From contig JACKPL010000004.1 of NCBI GenBank assembly GCA_024233545.1, positions 62,001-126,000 on the forward strand: a stretch of DNA of 64,000 nucleotides, given 5' to 3'. The translations under genes and the position numbers were made by a program. Positions 63,739 through 64,000 of the stretch are shown here, piece by piece. The stretch is from a bacterium. Its GTDB lineage: Bacteria > Auribacterota > Auribacteria > Auribacterales > Auribacteraceae. Position 1 is the first letter of the stretch; each line of letters opens with the position of its first letter. The notes under the pieces were generated by a model. It was not told the origin of the DNA and did no database searches. It saw only the letters and a list, made by a program, of their open reading frames with translations.

Positions 63739-64000
63739 ATGAACAAATCAGCCAAAAAACATTTTTTTGTTTTTTTACGGATTCTCATCGCTGTAGTGTT
63801 ACTTGGATATTTATTGTTAAAAGTTGATATTCAGCGGTTTTGGGAACAATTACAATCAGCTCGTTTTTCCCTGATGTGTATTGGGGTACTGCTCTATGCC
63901 GTGACCGCATATCTTGCAATAATACGATGGAAGGTTTTACTACAAGTACATTCTGTAATTCTTACTTTTTCAGAACTTACAAAATTGTTTTTTGTCGGGT
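63739..64000 (+). CDS. Flippase-like (lysylphosphatidylglycerol synthase TM/AglD-type) membrane protein, N-terminal part
   Basis: The frame starts at ATG 63739 and is open to the right edge (87 codons visible). It begins with a basic patch and a membrane segment (FFVFLRILIAVVLLGYLLLK), then IQRFWEQLQSARFSLMCIGV, LAIIRWKVLLQ and FSELTKLFFVG. This order is typical of the UPF0104/LPG-synthase transmembrane family (MprF N-terminal and AglD-like flippases). The rest lies outside the window, so the family call is tentative. Confidence 0.7.
   Translation, partial: MNKSAKKHFFVFLRILIAVVLLGYLLLKVDIQRFWEQLQSARFSLMCIGVLLYAVTAYLAIIRWKVLLQVHSVILTFSELTKLFFVG

Noticed and set aside
1..64000. CRISPR arrays, insertion sequences, prophage, integrase or attachment sites
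   Set aside because: I saw no regularly spaced repeats, transposase or integrase motifs, or direct repeats flanking foreign-looking genes.

Overview
The window looks like chromosomal sequence of an AT-rich (roughly 40% GC by eye), Gram-negative-type, anaerobic bacterium. Evidence is lipoprotein processing genes (lgt, lspA), secreted TPR proteins, a 2-oxoacid:ferredoxin oxidoreductase (korDABC) and a fermentative L-lactate dehydrogenase. I cannot name the lineage. Gene content and order (zapA-6S RNA-fau-rny-ymdB-xseAB-tlyA-nadK; dksA-lspA-lgt-rluD) resemble deep-branching uncultured phyla near Omnitrophota/PVC or Deltaproteobacteria, but that is inference. I saw no CRISPR array, IS element, prophage, rRNA operon or toxin-antitoxin pair; nearly everything is core metabolism and information processing.

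Layout. About 1-43.0 kb is transcribed almost entirely on the minus strand: a secreted modular protein with a protease-like domain, a UvrD/Rep helicase and suhB (0-5 kb); small envelope proteins, ogt, an IspH-UbiA-like fusion and recQ (5-10.4 kb); a secreted unknown protein, a Nif3-like protein and trpE-trpG (10.4-14.1 kb); a glycosyltransferase/TPR cluster (14.1-20.8 kb); plsY, der, pgsA, gltX, korDABC, nadK, tlyA, thyX, xseB, xseA, ymdB, rny (20.8-33.7 kb); fau, rarA, a 6S RNA candidate, zapA, pheTS, rplT, rpmI, infC, thrS and tRNA-Val (33.8-43.0 kb). Transcription switches to plus at 43.1 kb: nadA, polA, a NagB/PIG-L fusion, (ldh on minus), an ileS-dksA-lspA-lgt-rluD-manA operon, a ribBA-ribH-nusB operon, an RNase AM-type PHP protein-ftsY-ribD-ribE set, rpsU, and the start of a flippase-like membrane protein at the right edge.

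Sequence quality matters for reading this window. Between about 22.87 and 32.98 kb almost every gene is broken by one or more single-base frameshifts although all are core genes whose pieces align in order; this looks like an unpolished stretch of assembly, not decay. A few isolated one-base breaks lie outside it (near 1,244, 5,269, 5,421, 13,883) and mostly sit in A/T homopolymers. Genes there are annotated at their full inferred extent.

Points of most interest: the IspH-UbiA-like fusion; a HtrA-like domain whose catalytic His position is Tyr; a well-folded 6S RNA candidate beside zapA; a hairpin plus U-tract just before the thrS ribosome binding site; an AUU start on infC; an XseB with a long acidic tail after a 12-A tract; a NagB/PIG-L fusion; and a tRNA-Val with C at position 33. 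I do not see a clearly new multi-gene system.
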